A DNA stretch of 64,000 nt from Massilia oculi. GTDB lineage: Bacteria; Pseudomonadota; Gammaproteobacteria; Burkholderiales; Burkholderiaceae_D. The position numbers and the translations under genes are program-made. This document shows, in pieces, positions 8,034 to 16,928 of the stretch. The notes under the pieces are model-generated. The model searched no databases and was not told the origin of the DNA. It worked only from the letters and a program-made list of their open reading frames with translations. The stretch spans positions 1,860,001 through 1,924,000 of the forward strand of contig NZ_CP029343.1 of assembly GCF_003143515.1 (NCBI RefSeq), given 5' to 3'. The number at the start of each line of letters is the position of its first letter. Positions within the stretch are counted from its first letter, which is position 1.

Positions 8034-8972
8034 ATGGATATGTCGAAGAAAATGGCGGCGGGGATCACGGGCTTTGCCAGCATGCTGTGGCTGGGGCTGA
8101 CGGCGGCCGTCGCCGCCAACCAGCGCCGCCTGGTTTTCAATCCGACGCTCGAGCGCGAAGTCAAAAGCCCGCGCAGCAGCGGCCACCGCACCCGTCCGGT
8201 GGTCTTGCGCGCCAACGACGGCACCCGCCTCTCTGGCTGGCTGATGACCCCGACCATTCCCGGCCCGCGCCCTGCGGTGCTGTATTTCGGCGGTCGTTCC
8301 GAAGAAGTGTCCTGGGTCGTGCGCGATGCCGGCAAGCTGTTCCCCAACATGACCGTGCTGGCGATGAACTACCGCGGCTATGGCGAGTCGCAGGGCGTGC
8401 CGGCCGAGATCCACATGATCGAAGACGGCTGCCTGCTGTACGACTGGCTCGCCACACGCGGCCAGGTCGATCCCCATCGCATCGCCGTGGTCGGCCGCAG
8501 CCTGGGCTCCGGCGTCGCGGTGCAGGTGGCCAAGGAACGTCCCGCGCAATCCGTGGTCCTGATCACGCCCTACGATTCGATCCTGGCGATCGCCAAGCGG
8601 CGCTTCCGCGTGATGCCCATCGAGTACATGCTGCAGCACCGCTTCGAGTCGATCAAGTACGCGCCCTCGCTCAAGGCGCCCACCTATGTGCTGCGCGCGG
8701 CCAGCGACGACGTGGTGCCGCACACGCACACCGACCTGCTGGTGGCCAAGCTGGGCCAGCTGGTGGCGGACGACGTCGTGCCCGACTCCGACCACATGAA
8801 CATCCCCTACCTCGAAGCGACGCAGGACATGATCGCCGGCTTCCTCACCCGCCAGTTCAGCCAGCCCGTGACGCCGGCCGCCGCGGCGGCCGTCGCCGAC
8901 GCGGTCGCCAGCGCGGAACCACCCGCCGAAGCGGTCCCGACCCCCGCCGATTTCGCCCTCGCCGCAAAATAA
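8034..8972 (+). CDS. Membrane-anchored alpha/beta hydrolase (BEM46-like)
   Basis: A 312-residue serine hydrolase. The first 28 residues form an uncleaved anchor or signal (GITGFASMLWLGLTAAVAAN). The core has the oxyanion region PAVLYFGGRSEE, the strand TVLAMNYRGYGES, the nucleophile elbow GRSLGSG, an Asp in ASDDVVP and a His in DSDHMNIP, in the usual order. After the domain comes an Ala/Pro-rich low-complexity tail of about 35 residues. It is a single gene with its own upstream region; the divergent YCII gene lies 190 bp away. Substrate unknown. Confidence 0.85.
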   Translation: MDMSKKMAAGITGFASMLWLGLTAAVAANQRRLVFNPTLEREVKSPRSSGHRTRPVVLRANDGTRLSGWLMTPTIPGPRPAVLYFGGRSEEVSWVVRDAGKLFPNMTVLAMNYRGYGESQGVPAEIHMIEDGCLLYDWLATRGQVDPHRIAVVGRSLGSGVAVQVAKERPAQSVVLITPYDSILAIAKRRFRVMPIEYMLQHRFESIKYAPSLKAPTYVLRAASDDVVPHTHTDLLVAKLGQLVADDVVPDSDHMNIPYLEATQDMIAGFLTRQFSQPVTPAAAAAVADAVASAEPPAEAVPTPADFALAAK

Positions 8973-9331
8973 TTGCTGAAAGTTGTCAGCAGTTATATTT
9001 CCAACGAATAAATTGGCAAGTAAAATCGTATTTGTCATCAACTTGCAGGTTGATGCATATTTGACAGCTTGCGCTGGGATGGCGTGAGTTCGCTCGTGTT
9101 TTGCTCACTTCAGCCAGATCGACGCTCCCAGCCTGTTGTGGCCGTGCTACACGTGTGCCCTTCTGCTGAGAAAATAGTCGCCAGATACAAACCGTAACTT
9201 CCTGCGGATCGCCGGACTGACACAATCGCACAGCGCGACGTGCCGCCATGCCGCTCGAGGTCGCAATTGCGCAGCCTTTACCATCGGCCACCATGCCGCG
9301 GGTACAATATCGCTACTCCAGGAGCCCATTG
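8973..9331. other. Upstream region of the nucleoside importer operon
   Basis: No gene is visible. It holds a dyad (CATCAAC, 6-base spacer, GTTGATG at 9036-9055) and a TACAAT box at 9303-9308, 24 bases before the bmp ATG, without a convincing -35 at normal spacing. The region is lower in GC than its surroundings, as expected for a promoter. I saw no purine-riboswitch fold. Confidence 0.45.
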
Positions 9332-10348
9332 ATGAAATTTAAGCAACTCAGCATGACCATCGCGGCGCTGTGCGTCGCCGGCAGTGCATTGGCAGCGCCG
9401 GCCGCAGGCCCGATCGCGCAGCCGAAGCTCGGCATGGTCTACGATGCGGGCGGCAAATTCGACAAATCGTTCAACCAGTCGGCTTTCGAAGGCCTGCAGC
9501 GCTTCACCAAAGAGACCGGCGTCAAGGTGTTCGAAGTCCAGGCCAATAGCGATACCCAGGCCGAGCAGGTGATGCGCGGCCTGGCGCGCAAGAAGGTCGA
9601 CATGATCGCCGCCATCGGTTTCTCGCAAACCCAGGCCGTGCAAAAGGTCGCCCGTGAATTCCCGAACGTGCGCTTCGTGCTGATCGACAGCGTGGCGCAA
9701 GGCCCGAACATCGAATCGGTGATGTTCAAGGAACAGGAAGGCTCCTACCTGGTCGGCGTGGCCGCCGCGATGGCCTCCAAGTCCCAGAAGCTCGGCTTCG
9801 TTGGCGGCATGGACATCCCGCTGATCCGCGCCTTCGCCTGCGGCTACGGCCAGGGCGCCAAGGCCCAGGCGCCGAAGATCGAGATCGTCCAGAACATGGT
9901 CGGCACCACCGCCGCCGCCTGGAACGACCCGGCCAAGGGCGGCGAGCTGGCGCGCGCGCAATTCGCGCGCGGCGTCGACGTCGTGTTCGCGGTGGCCGGC
10001 GGCAGCGGCATGGGCACGCTGCAGGCGGCCAAGGAACGCGGCAAGCTGGCGATCGGCGTCGATTCGAACCAGAACTACATGCACCCGGGCACGATGCTGA
10101 CCTCGATGGTCAAGCGCGTCGACGTGGCCGTGTACGACTCCTTCATGGCGGTCAAGAACGGCAGCTGGAAAGCGGGCGTGCACTACAAGGGCCTGAAGGA
10201 AGGCGGCGTGGACTGGGTGCTGGACAAGGACAACCGCAAGGTCGTCACGCCGGAGATCGAAAAGCGCGTCAACGCCGTGCGCCAGGACATCATCAACGGC
10301 AAGATCAAGGTCATCGATTACCGCGCAGGCAGCAGCTGCCCGGTCTGA
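9332..10348 (+). CDS. BMP-family nucleoside-binding protein of ABC importer
   Basis: A 338-residue periplasmic substrate-binding protein of the BMP/Med family. It has a signal peptide (hydrophobic residues 8-22, SALAAP cleavage) and no lipobox. Family landmarks are GMVYDAGGKFDKSFNQSAFEG, the ANSDTQAEQ segment, GFVGGMDIPLIRAFACGYGQG, and VFAVAGGSGMGTLQAA. The ATG at 9332 has AGGAG eight bases before it; a longer reading would lack the signal. It heads an operon with a double ATPase and two permeases. BMP proteins bind purine nucleosides, which fits the nuclease, nucleotidase and purine genes downstream in this window. Confidence 0.93.
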   Translation: MKFKQLSMTIAALCVAGSALAAPAAGPIAQPKLGMVYDAGGKFDKSFNQSAFEGLQRFTKETGVKVFEVQANSDTQAEQVMRGLARKKVDMIAAIGFSQTQAVQKVAREFPNVRFVLIDSVAQGPNIESVMFKEQEGSYLVGVAAAMASKSQKLGFVGGMDIPLIRAFACGYGQGAKAQAPKIEIVQNMVGTTAAAWNDPAKGGELARAQFARGVDVVFAVAGGSGMGTLQAAKERGKLAIGVDSNQNYMHPGTMLTSMVKRVDVAVYDSFMAVKNGSWKAGVHYKGLKEGGVDWVLDKDNRKVVTPEIEKRVNAVRQDIINGKIKVIDYRAGSSCPV

Positions 10349-10443
10349 TTTACCTATCTCCATTCGAAGCGCGCCGCGCCGGCTAAAACCGGCCCGGCGC
10401 GCTTTTGAATGATAAAGACACTTCATATTTACGACAGATCGCA

Positions 10444-11970
10444 ATGCAGCCAGCCGTAGAATTTCGCAATATCAGCAAGGCCTTCGGGCCGGTGCAGGCG
10501 AACGCCGACGTCAGCTTCTCGATTGCCAAGGGCTCGATCCATGGCGTGATCGGCGAAAATGGCGCGGGCAAATCCACCCTGATGAGCATCCTGTACGGCT
10601 ACTATCACGCCGACAGTGGGCAGCTCGTCATCAATGGCGCCGAGCAGAAGATCCGCTCCAGCCAGGAAGCGATCGACCTGGGCATCGGCATGGTCCACCA
10701 GCACTTCATGCTGGTCGAGAACATGACCGTGCTCGACAACGTGATGCTCGGCGCCGAGGGCGGCTTCAAGCTGTCGAAGAAGCGGCTTGAGACCGAGGCC
10801 AAGCTGCGCGAGATCTGCGCCCGCTACCACCTCGACGTCGATCCGCTGGCGGTCATCTCGACCCTGTCGGTCGGGGCCCAGCAGCGCGTCGAGATCCTCA
10901 AGCAGATCTACCGCAGCGCCGAGATCCTGATCCTGGACGAGCCGACCGCCGTGCTCACCACGCAAGAAATCGCCTCGCTGTTCGACATCCTGCGGCTGTT
11001 CAAGGAACAGGGCAAGACCATCATCCTGATCACCCACAAGCTGGGCGAGATCATGGAGATCACCGACCAGGTGACCGTGATGCGCGCGGGCCGCGTGGCC
11101 GGCGCCGTCGCCACCTGCGACACCTCGAAGGAGCAGCTGGCGAACATGATGGTGGGCCGCCCGATCGAGGGCAACCTGCCGCGCAAACCGCACGCGCCCG
11201 GCGCGCCGGTGCTGCAGGTCGAGGGCCTGCAACTGAAGGACGCCAACGGCGTCCAGCTGCTGGCCGACATTGCCCTGAACGTGCGCGCCGGCGAGATCGT
11301 CGCCATCGCCGGCGTCTCGGGAAATGGCCAGAGCGAGCTGATGGAAATCCTGTCCGGCATGCGCCTGCCCACGTCCGGCAAGGTGACGATGGAAGGCGCG
11401 CCGCTGCCCTTCGCCGGCCGCTCGAACGCCGACGGCCTGCCCGCCACCTTCCGCGACCTCGGCATCGGCCACGTGCCCGAAGACCGCCTGCGCGATGGCG
11501 TGATCAAGGATTTCTCGGTCATGCAGAACACCGTGTTCGGCTACCAGGACCGCGTCACGAAGCGCGGCCTGTTCGACTTCGACGCCATCGCCCAGCGCTG
11601 CGCCGGTTTGCTCGAGCAGTTCGACGTGCGTCCGAAAGACCCGAATGTGCGCATCGGCCTGCTCTCGGGCGGCAACCAGCAGAAGGTCGTGATCGCGCGC
11701 GAAGTGTCGGCCGCGCCAAAGCTGATGCTGGTCGGCCAGCCGACCCGCGGCGTCGACATCGGCACCATCGAAAGCATCCACACCCAGCTGCTGCGCCTGC
11801 GCGACGAAGGCGTGGCCATCCTGCTGGTGTCGACCGAGCTGGAAGAAGTGCGCGCCCTGGCCGACCGCATCGTCGTGATGTCGGGCGGCCGCGTCACCGG
11901 CGAACTCCATATTGACGAATTCGACACCACCCGCATCGGCCTCTTGATGGGCGGGATGCACAAATCATGA
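10444..11970 (+). CDS. Nucleoside ABC importer, double ATP-binding protein
   Basis: A 508-residue ATPase with two ABC domains in tandem, as in sugar/nucleoside importers. The first has a full Walker A (GENGAGKST), signature LSVGAQQR and Walker B (ILILDEPTA). The second is degenerate at both Walker motifs (GVSGNGQSE and LMLVGQPTRG) but keeps LSGGNQQK, the normal asymmetry of this family. The ATG at 10444 is chosen over a TTG 13 codons earlier because the domain begins right after it; neither has a strong ribosome binding site. It overlaps the first permease gene by ATGA. Confidence 0.94.
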   Translation: MQPAVEFRNISKAFGPVQANADVSFSIAKGSIHGVIGENGAGKSTLMSILYGYYHADSGQLVINGAEQKIRSSQEAIDLGIGMVHQHFMLVENMTVLDNVMLGAEGGFKLSKKRLETEAKLREICARYHLDVDPLAVISTLSVGAQQRVEILKQIYRSAEILILDEPTAVLTTQEIASLFDILRLFKEQGKTIILITHKLGEIMEITDQVTVMRAGRVAGAVATCDTSKEQLANMMVGRPIEGNLPRKPHAPGAPVLQVEGLQLKDANGVQLLADIALNVRAGEIVAIAGVSGNGQSELMEILSGMRLPTSGKVTMEGAPLPFAGRSNADGLPATFRDLGIGHVPEDRLRDGVIKDFSVMQNTVFGYQDRVTKRGLFDFDAIAQRCAGLLEQFDVRPKDPNVRIGLLSGGNQQKVVIAREVSAAPKLMLVGQPTRGVDIGTIESIHTQLLRLRDEGVAILLVSTELEEVRALADRIVVMSGGRVTGELHIDEFDTTRIGLLMGGMHKS

Positions 11971-13070
11971 AAACCACTGAACTCCCACGCTGGGCATCAG
12001 GCTTCGTCCTGCCGGTCCTGAACCTGCTGTCCGCGCTGCTGGTCGCCGCGCTGGTCATCCATCTGCTGGGCGAGAGCCCGGTGGAATCGCTGCAGATCCT
12101 CGTCAACAGCGCCGTCATCAATCCGGAAGGCCTGAGCTATACGCTGTTCTATGCCTCCACGTTCGTGTTCACCGGCCTGGCCGTGTCGATCGCGATGAAG
12201 GCGGGCCTGTTCAACATCGGCGCCGAAGGCCAGATGTACCTGGGCGGCCTGGGCCTGACCCTGGCCATGCTGGCGTTCGACGCGAGTCTCTCCGCCTGGC
12301 TCCTGATCCCGCTGGCGATCGTCGCCAGCGCCCTGTTCGGCGCGGCCTGGGCCTTCCTGCCGGGCTATCTGCAGGCCAGGCGCGGCAGCCACGTGGTGGT
12401 CACGACGATCATGTTCAACTTCATCGCCGCCGGCCTGATGAACTTCATCATCGTCAAGTACATGATCCCCGAGGGCGACCAGAACCCGGCCAGCCGCGTG
12501 TTCTCGGACGCCGCGGCGATCCCGCAGCTGTCGACCTGGCTGCCGTTCTTCGGCGAAAACACGCCGCTCAACCTCGCCTTCATCCTGGCCCTGATCGCAC
12601 TGGTGGTCTACTGGGTGGCGGTGTCGCGCTCGAGCTGGGGTTATAAACTGCAGGCGACCGGCCTGAACGCCCACGCCGCCCACTACGCCGGCGTGCGCAT
12701 CAGCCGCACCATCATCGTCGCGATGCTGATCTCGGGCGCCCTGGCGGGCCTGGCGGCGGTGAACTCGATCCTCGGTTCGACCCACTACCTGAGCCTGAAC
12801 TTCCCGGCCGGCGCCGGCTTCATCGGCATCGCGATCGCGCTGATGGGCCGCCAGCATCCGGTCGGCATCCTGCTGTCGTCGGTGCTGTTCGGCGCGCTGA
12901 TCCAGGGCGGCTTCGACCTGTCGCTGGAAAAGCCGAACATCCCGCAAGAGACCTTCATTTTCATCCAGGGCCTGATCATCCTGTTCTGCGGCGCCATGGA
13001 AAACATGTATGCGCCGGCAGTGCTGAAACTGATCAACGCAACGCGCGGCAACAGCGCACGCAAGGGATAA
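11967..13070 (+). CDS. Nucleoside ABC importer, permease subunit 1
   Basis: A 367-residue inner-membrane permease of the BPD_transp_2 family (as in NupP/YufP-type importers), with roughly ten hydrophobic helices. Recognisable segments are FTGLAVSIAMKAGLFNIGAEGQMYLGG, RRGSHVVVTTIMFNFIA and GLNAHAAHYAGVRISRT. It starts inside the ATPase stop codon and is followed 3 bp later by the second permease. With the binding protein and ATPase it forms a complete importer for nucleosides; the direct substrate within that class cannot be read from sequence. Confidence 0.93.
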   Translation: MKTTELPRWASGFVLPVLNLLSALLVAALVIHLLGESPVESLQILVNSAVINPEGLSYTLFYASTFVFTGLAVSIAMKAGLFNIGAEGQMYLGGLGLTLAMLAFDASLSAWLLIPLAIVASALFGAAWAFLPGYLQARRGSHVVVTTIMFNFIAAGLMNFIIVKYMIPEGDQNPASRVFSDAAAIPQLSTWLPFFGENTPLNLAFILALIALVVYWVAVSRSSWGYKLQATGLNAHAAHYAGVRISRTIIVAMLISGALAGLAAVNSILGSTHYLSLNFPAGAGFIGIAIALMGRQHPVGILLSSVLFGALIQGGFDLSLEKPNIPQETFIFIQGLIILFCGAMENMYAPAVLKLINATRGNSARKG

Positions 13071-13073
13071 GCC

Positions 13074-14039
13074 ATGGAAGACTTCCAGTTCGCCAGCATC
13101 GTCGTCTCGACCATCCGCAACGCGCCGGTGCTGATCTTCGCGGCCATGGCCGGCCTGTTCGCCGAGCGCAGCGGCGTGGTCGACATCGGCCTCGAGGGCA
13201 AGATCCTGGCCTCGGCCTTCGTCTCGGCCGGCGTCGCCTACACCTACCAGGACCCGTGGATCGGCATCGCGGCCGGGATCCTCGCATCGGTCGCGCTGGC
13301 CCTGGTCCAGGCCTTCGTCTCGATCACGCAGAAGGGCAACCAGCTGGTGGCGGGCATCGCCATCAATATCGCGATGAGCGGCCTGACGTTCGTGGTGGCC
13401 CAGTACTTCTTCCAGCAGGGCGGCCGCACGCCGGACCTGGGCGAGGCGCGCCTGTCGACCGTGGTGCTGCCCGGTTCGGAACTGGTGGCCGACATCCCCG
13501 GCCTGGGCTGGGTCTGGACGCGCCTGATCGGCGGCCACTCGCCGCTGGTGTACTTCGCCTTCGCCCTGCTGCCGATCGTGCACTGGGTGCTGTTCCACAG
13601 CCGCTTCGGCCTGCGCCTGCGCGCCTGCGGAGAGAACCCGCACGCGGCCGACGCCGCCGGCATCCCGGTCCAGCGCACGCGCTACATGGCGATGATCATC
13701 GCCGGCGTACTGTGCTCGTTCTCGGGCGCCTACCTGTCGATCGTCCAGAGCGGCTTCTTCCTGCGCGATATGTCGGCCGGTGCCGGCTACCTGGCGCTGA
13801 CCGCCCTGGTGTTCGGCAACTGGCGTCCGCTGCACACGGTGCTCGGCTGCATGATGTTCGGTTTCTTCGCCGCGGTGCAGATCCAGATCGAAGGCGTCGA
13901 CCTGCCGGTCGTGGGCCGCATCCCGGGTTCGCTGATCCAGATGATCCCGTACATCGTCACCGTGGTCGTGCTGGCCGGCCTGATGGCCAAGTCGGTGGCG
14001 CCGAAGGCGCTGGGCAAGCCCTTCGTCAAGTCGCGCTGA
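13074..14039 (+). CDS. Nucleoside ABC importer, permease subunit 2
   Basis: A 321-residue permease, partner of the preceding subunit. The family pattern is clear: APVLIFAAMAGLFAERSGVVDIGLEGKIL near the N-terminus and RLRACGENPHAADAAGIPVQRTRYMAMI in the cytoplasmic loop, with eight to nine hydrophobic helices. It is the last gene of the importer operon; an intrinsic terminator begins 11 bp after its stop. Spacing to the first permease is 3 bp, so the two are surely co-translated. Confidence 0.93.
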   Translation: MEDFQFASIVVSTIRNAPVLIFAAMAGLFAERSGVVDIGLEGKILASAFVSAGVAYTYQDPWIGIAAGILASVALALVQAFVSITQKGNQLVAGIAINIAMSGLTFVVAQYFFQQGGRTPDLGEARLSTVVLPGSELVADIPGLGWVWTRLIGGHSPLVYFAFALLPIVHWVLFHSRFGLRLRACGENPHAADAAGIPVQRTRYMAMIIAGVLCSFSGAYLSIVQSGFFLRDMSAGAGYLALTALVFGNWRPLHTVLGCMMFGFFAAVQIQIEGVDLPVVGRIPGSLIQMIPYIVTVVVLAGLMAKSVAPKALGKPFVKSR

Positions 14040-14050
14040 ACCATCCCCAC

Positions 14051-14083
14051 ACCTGCCCGCGTTCGCGGGCAGGTCGTTTTTCC
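14051..14083 (+). terminator. Intrinsic terminator of the nucleoside importer operon
   Basis: ACCTGCCCGCG and its complement CGGGCAGGT form a strong GC-rich hairpin with a TTCG-type tetraloop, followed by CGTTTTT. Position is right after the last permease gene, which ends at 14039. Confidence 0.9.
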
Positions 14084-14119
14084 TTCCGCCCTCCACTCGC
14101 CTCATTCCTGGAATCAGCT

Positions 14120-14144
14120 ATCACTTGTTGTGATGACAAGTGAT
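14120..14144. promoter_or_regulatory. Dyad upstream of the chemoreceptor gene
   Basis: ATCACTTGT and ACAAGTGAT are perfect 9-bp inverted arms around a 7-base spacer. The site lies about 150 bp before the chemoreceptor start and after the importer terminator, so it is likely a protein-binding site for the chemoreceptor promoter. The regulator is unknown. Confidence 0.4.
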
Positions 14145-14241
14145 CGTCACCACGATGCCACACATATCAATGAATTTGGCATACAAAATGCAATCTTCAT
14201 CCTCAATAGCCGCGTAGTCTGAGAAAATAGCGACTTTCCGT

Positions 14242-14280
14242 ACGGCAACGAAAAGATCGCGATCGTTGCCGTCCAAATTT
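14242..14280 (+). promoter_or_regulatory. Leader hairpin with T-run before the chemoreceptor
   Basis: ACGGCAACGA and TCGTTGCCGT form a perfect 10-bp stem with an 11-base loop that itself contains the palindrome GATCGCGATC. It is followed by CCAAATTTTT, so the shape is that of an intrinsic terminator, but it stands 24 bases before the start codon of the chemoreceptor. It may be an attenuator or a 5' stabilising structure. Confidence 0.45.
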
Positions 14281-14295
14281 TTCTATAGGACATTT

Positions 14296-15915
14296 ATGGC
14301 AATCGATAACATCAAGCTGCGCAGCCTTCTGTTCGGTGGCTTCGCCACTCTGCTGGCCGCCATGCTGCTCCTGGTCGGCATCGGCCTGATCCAGACCAAG
14401 AAGGCGGAAAACCTGACCGACAAGCTGACCACCCAGAGCATGGAACGCCTGGCCATGCTGCAGGAGTGGCAGGCCATCATCGAAACGAATGCCGCGCGCA
14501 CGATTGCCGCCATCAAGATGACCAATTCCGAGGACGAGAAGTACTTCCTCGACGATATCGCCTCGTCGTCGAAGCGCTCCGACGTCCTGCACAAGGGCCT
14601 GATCGACAGCCTGAAGGACGACGCCGCGGCGATGGCCTTGTTCGGCAAGGTCGACGAGCAGCGCGAAGGCTACCGCGCTGCGCGCAAGAGCGTGCTGGCG
14701 AAAAAAGCGGCAGGCGACGACGAGGCGGTGCGCCAGTTCCTGGCCACCGACATGCTGCCGCGCGTGAAGGCTTATGTCGAAAGCCTGCGCGCGATCGTGC
14801 AATACCAGCAGACGGTGGTCGAAGCCGATGCGCAGTCGATCGACGATGGCTTCAAGACCAGCCTGAACCTGCAGCTGTCCCTGGCCGCGATCGCCCTGGT
14901 GGCCGGCGCCGCCTTCGCCTGGTGGATTGGCCGCCGCATCACCGCGCCGCTGGAAGAAGCCGTGATGGTCGCCCAGACCGTCGCCCTTGGCGACCTGAGC
15001 AGCCGCATCGTCGCCCAGGGCAGCAACGAGACTGGCGTGCTGATGGGCGCCCTGAAGGACATGAACGACAACCTGGTGGGCATCGTCGGCCAGGTGCGCA
15101 GCGGCACCGAGACCATCGTCGAAGCGGCCGACCAGATCTCGGCCGGCAACCTCGAACTGTCGTCGCGCACCGAGCAGCAGGCCGGCGCGCTGGAAGAAAC
15201 CGCCTCGTCGATGGAAGAACTGACCTCGACCGTGAAGCAGAACGCCGACAATGCGCGCGAAGCCAATGCGCTGGCGCAGACCGCTTCGCAAGTGGCCGGC
15301 CGCGGCGGCGAGACCGTCGGCCGCGTGGTGCAGACCATGGACGCGATCACCGATTCGTCCAAGAAGATCTCGGACATCATCGGCGTCATCGACGGCATCG
15401 CCTTCCAGACCAATATCCTGGCGCTGAATGCGGCGGTGGAAGCGGCGCGCGCCGGCGAACAGGGCCGCGGCTTCGCGGTCGTGGCGAGCGAGGTGCGCAA
15501 CCTGGCCCAGCGCTCGGCGGCGGCGGCCAAGGAAATCAAGACCCTGATCGGCGACTCGAGCGCCAAGGTCGAGGAAGGCAGCCGCCTGGTGTCGGACGCC
15601 GGAAGCACCATGCAGGAAATCGTGGACAGCATCGGCCGCGTCACCGCGATCATGTCGGGCATCGCCATGGCCAGCCAGGAGCAGTCGGCCGGCATCGAGC
15701 AGGTGAACCAGGCGATCGCCCAGATGGACCAGGTGACGCAGCAGAACGCGGCGCTGGTCGAAGAAGCGGCGGCCGCCTCGACCTCGATGCGCGAACAGGC
15801 GCAGTTGCTGGCGCAGTTGGTGTCGACCTTCCGCTTCGAGCCGCAGGCCGCGGCAGGCCGTCCATCCCTCAAGAGCGCCGGTCGTCCGGCGCTGGAGATG
15901 CGTCAGGCGGCCTGA
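14296..15915 (+). CDS. Methyl-accepting chemotaxis protein, Tar/Tsr type
   Basis: A 539-residue chemoreceptor. Order of parts: short cytoplasmic start, first membrane helix (about 13-33), a periplasmic four-helix-type sensor with many charged residues (about 34-190), second helix ([19 protein letters not shown]), HAMP domain, then the long coiled-coil signalling domain with the conserved tip [26 protein letters not shown]. It ends without a CheR/CheB docking pentapeptide. ATG 14296 has TAGGA upstream. The ligand cannot be read from sequence; the gene follows the nucleoside importer but has its own terminator-separated transcription unit. Confidence 0.93.
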   Translation: MAIDNIKLRSLLFGGFATLLAAMLLLVGIGLIQTKKAENLTDKLTTQSMERLAMLQEWQAIIETNAARTIAAIKMTNSEDEKYFLDDIASSSKRSDVLHKGLIDSLKDDAAAMALFGKVDEQREGYRAARKSVLAKKAAGDDEAVRQFLATDMLPRVKAYVESLRAIVQYQQTVVEADAQSIDDGFKTSLNLQLSLAAIALVAGAAFAWWIGRRITAPLEEAVMVAQTVALGDLSSRIVAQGSNETGVLMGALKDMNDNLVGIVGQVRSGTETIVEAADQISAGNLELSSRTEQQAGALEETASSMEELTSTVKQNADNAREANALAQTASQVAGRGGETVGRVVQTMDAITDSSKKISDIIGVIDGIAFQTNILALNAAVEAARAGEQGRGFAVVASEVRNLAQRSAAAAKEIKTLIGDSSAKVEEGSRLVSDAGSTMQEIVDSIGRVTAIMSGIAMASQEQSAGIEQVNQAIAQMDQVTQQNAALVEEAAAASTSMREQAQLLAQLVSTFRFEPQAAAGRPSLKSAGRPALEMRQAA

Positions 15916-15938
15916 CGCGCACTGGTTGTCTCCTCTTC

Positions 15939-15966
15939 ACGCCGGGCATGTCCCGGCGTTTTTTAT
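15939..15966. terminator. Terminator shared by the chemoreceptor and mipA
   Basis: ACGCCGGG and CCCGGCGT form a perfect 8-bp stem with a five-base loop, followed on the plus strand by six T. It lies 23 bp after the chemoreceptor stop, and its T-run overlaps the stop codon of the convergent mipA-like gene, so it can terminate the plus transcript and perhaps both. Confidence 0.85.
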
Positions 15967-16826
15967 GGTGTGACGGGATCGACCGGCTCGTAAGCCGCCG
16001 CGCGGCGGCTGGAGCGCGCCAGGGTCCAGGCGAAGCCGATGCCGGCCGACGTGCCGGTGTCCTTGAGGTGCAGCGGGCTGTCGCGGTTGGCGCTGCCGGC
16101 ATACGACTCGAAGCGCACGAAGCCGAACAGGCGCAGGTCAGGATTCAGTTGGCGCGTGGCGAACAGGCCGACGCGGGTGAGCATCAGGCCCGCATCGGCG
16201 CCATAGGCCGCGCGCGACGCATTGGCATACTGCGGCTGCACTTCGTAGAAGTAACGGTTGATGCGCTTGTCGCCGAACACGACCGAGACATTCCCCTCGA
16301 CGCTCCACAGCCCGCGCTCGCCGCGCGTCTCATAGGCCAGCTTGGGCTCGAAGGTCCAGCCCTGGCGCCGCAGCCCTCCCCTGGCCTCGATCACGGCGCG
16401 CAGCGGCAGTTCGGCGCGCAGGCGGCTAGTGCGGTCGATATCGGCCAACCGGATCTTCAGCCTAGGGCCGAACTCGAACAGGGCGCCCAGGTCGGGCATG
16501 CCGGCGCGGATGTCGACGTCGTCCGAATCGGACGGCAAGGCGCCCGCCAGGCCGACGTCGAACTCGAGCCGGTCGGAACGGAACAGGCGCGCCCCGATGC
16601 CCGACTGGTCGGCGCGCAGCACTTCGCCGCGGTACAGCAGGTAGGGCAGCGGCAGGACGCGGTTGTTGCGGTCGTCGGCGCCGGGATAGGCCGGCGCGGT
16701 GAGGCCGAAGGCGCCCACGCCGAATTCCCAGAGCGGCAAGCTGGCCGGTTCAGGCGACTGCGCACTGGCGTGGAGGGAGGGAATCAGGCATGCGGCCGCG
16801 ATAGCGGCTTTGATGGTGGAATGCAT
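15963..16826 (-). CDS. MipA/OmpV family outer-membrane protein
   Basis: A 287-residue beta-barrel protein with a signal peptide (residues 1-23, SLHASAQ). The family N-terminal pattern is present: WEFGVGAFGLTAPAYPGADDRNNRVLPLPYLLYRGE. The rest is alternating hydrophobic beta strands, but the last strand is followed by a Pro/Ala-rich tail rather than a terminal Phe. MipA proteins scaffold murein enzymes in E. coli, while many OmpV relatives have unknown roles in the outer membrane. It reads away from the nuclease gene, with about 100 bp between; no functional link is evident. Confidence 0.88.
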   Translation of the reverse strand: MHSTIKAAIAAACLIPSLHASAQSPEPASLPLWEFGVGAFGLTAPAYPGADDRNNRVLPLPYLLYRGEVLRADQSGIGARLFRSDRLEFDVGLAGALPSDSDDVDIRAGMPDLGALFEFGPRLKIRLADIDRTSRLRAELPLRAVIEARGGLRRQGWTFEPKLAYETRGERGLWSVEGNVSVVFGDKRINRYFYEVQPQYANASRAAYGADAGLMLTRVGLFATRQLNPDLRLFGFVRFESYAGSANRDSPLHLKDTGTSAGIGFAWTLARSSRRAAAYEPVDPVTP

Positions 16827-16928
16827 GTGGCCTCGGAATCGGTGTCGGGGATTGACGCGATTCTATCCGAGGCCACGGAAAACATGCGCTGCACGCGACC
16901 GGGGGCCGGCACGGCGCAAGGAAGAACG

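Noticed and set aside
8973..9331. Purine riboswitch before the nucleoside importer
   Set aside because: I could not find the conserved three-way-junction core; only a short dyad and a -10-like box are visible.
11997..14105. 702-codon minus-strand ORF opposite the nucleoside permeases
   Set aside because: Runs across two real permease genes and the terminator, is rich in Asp/His/Gln/Arg and has no recognisable domain; an antisense shadow.
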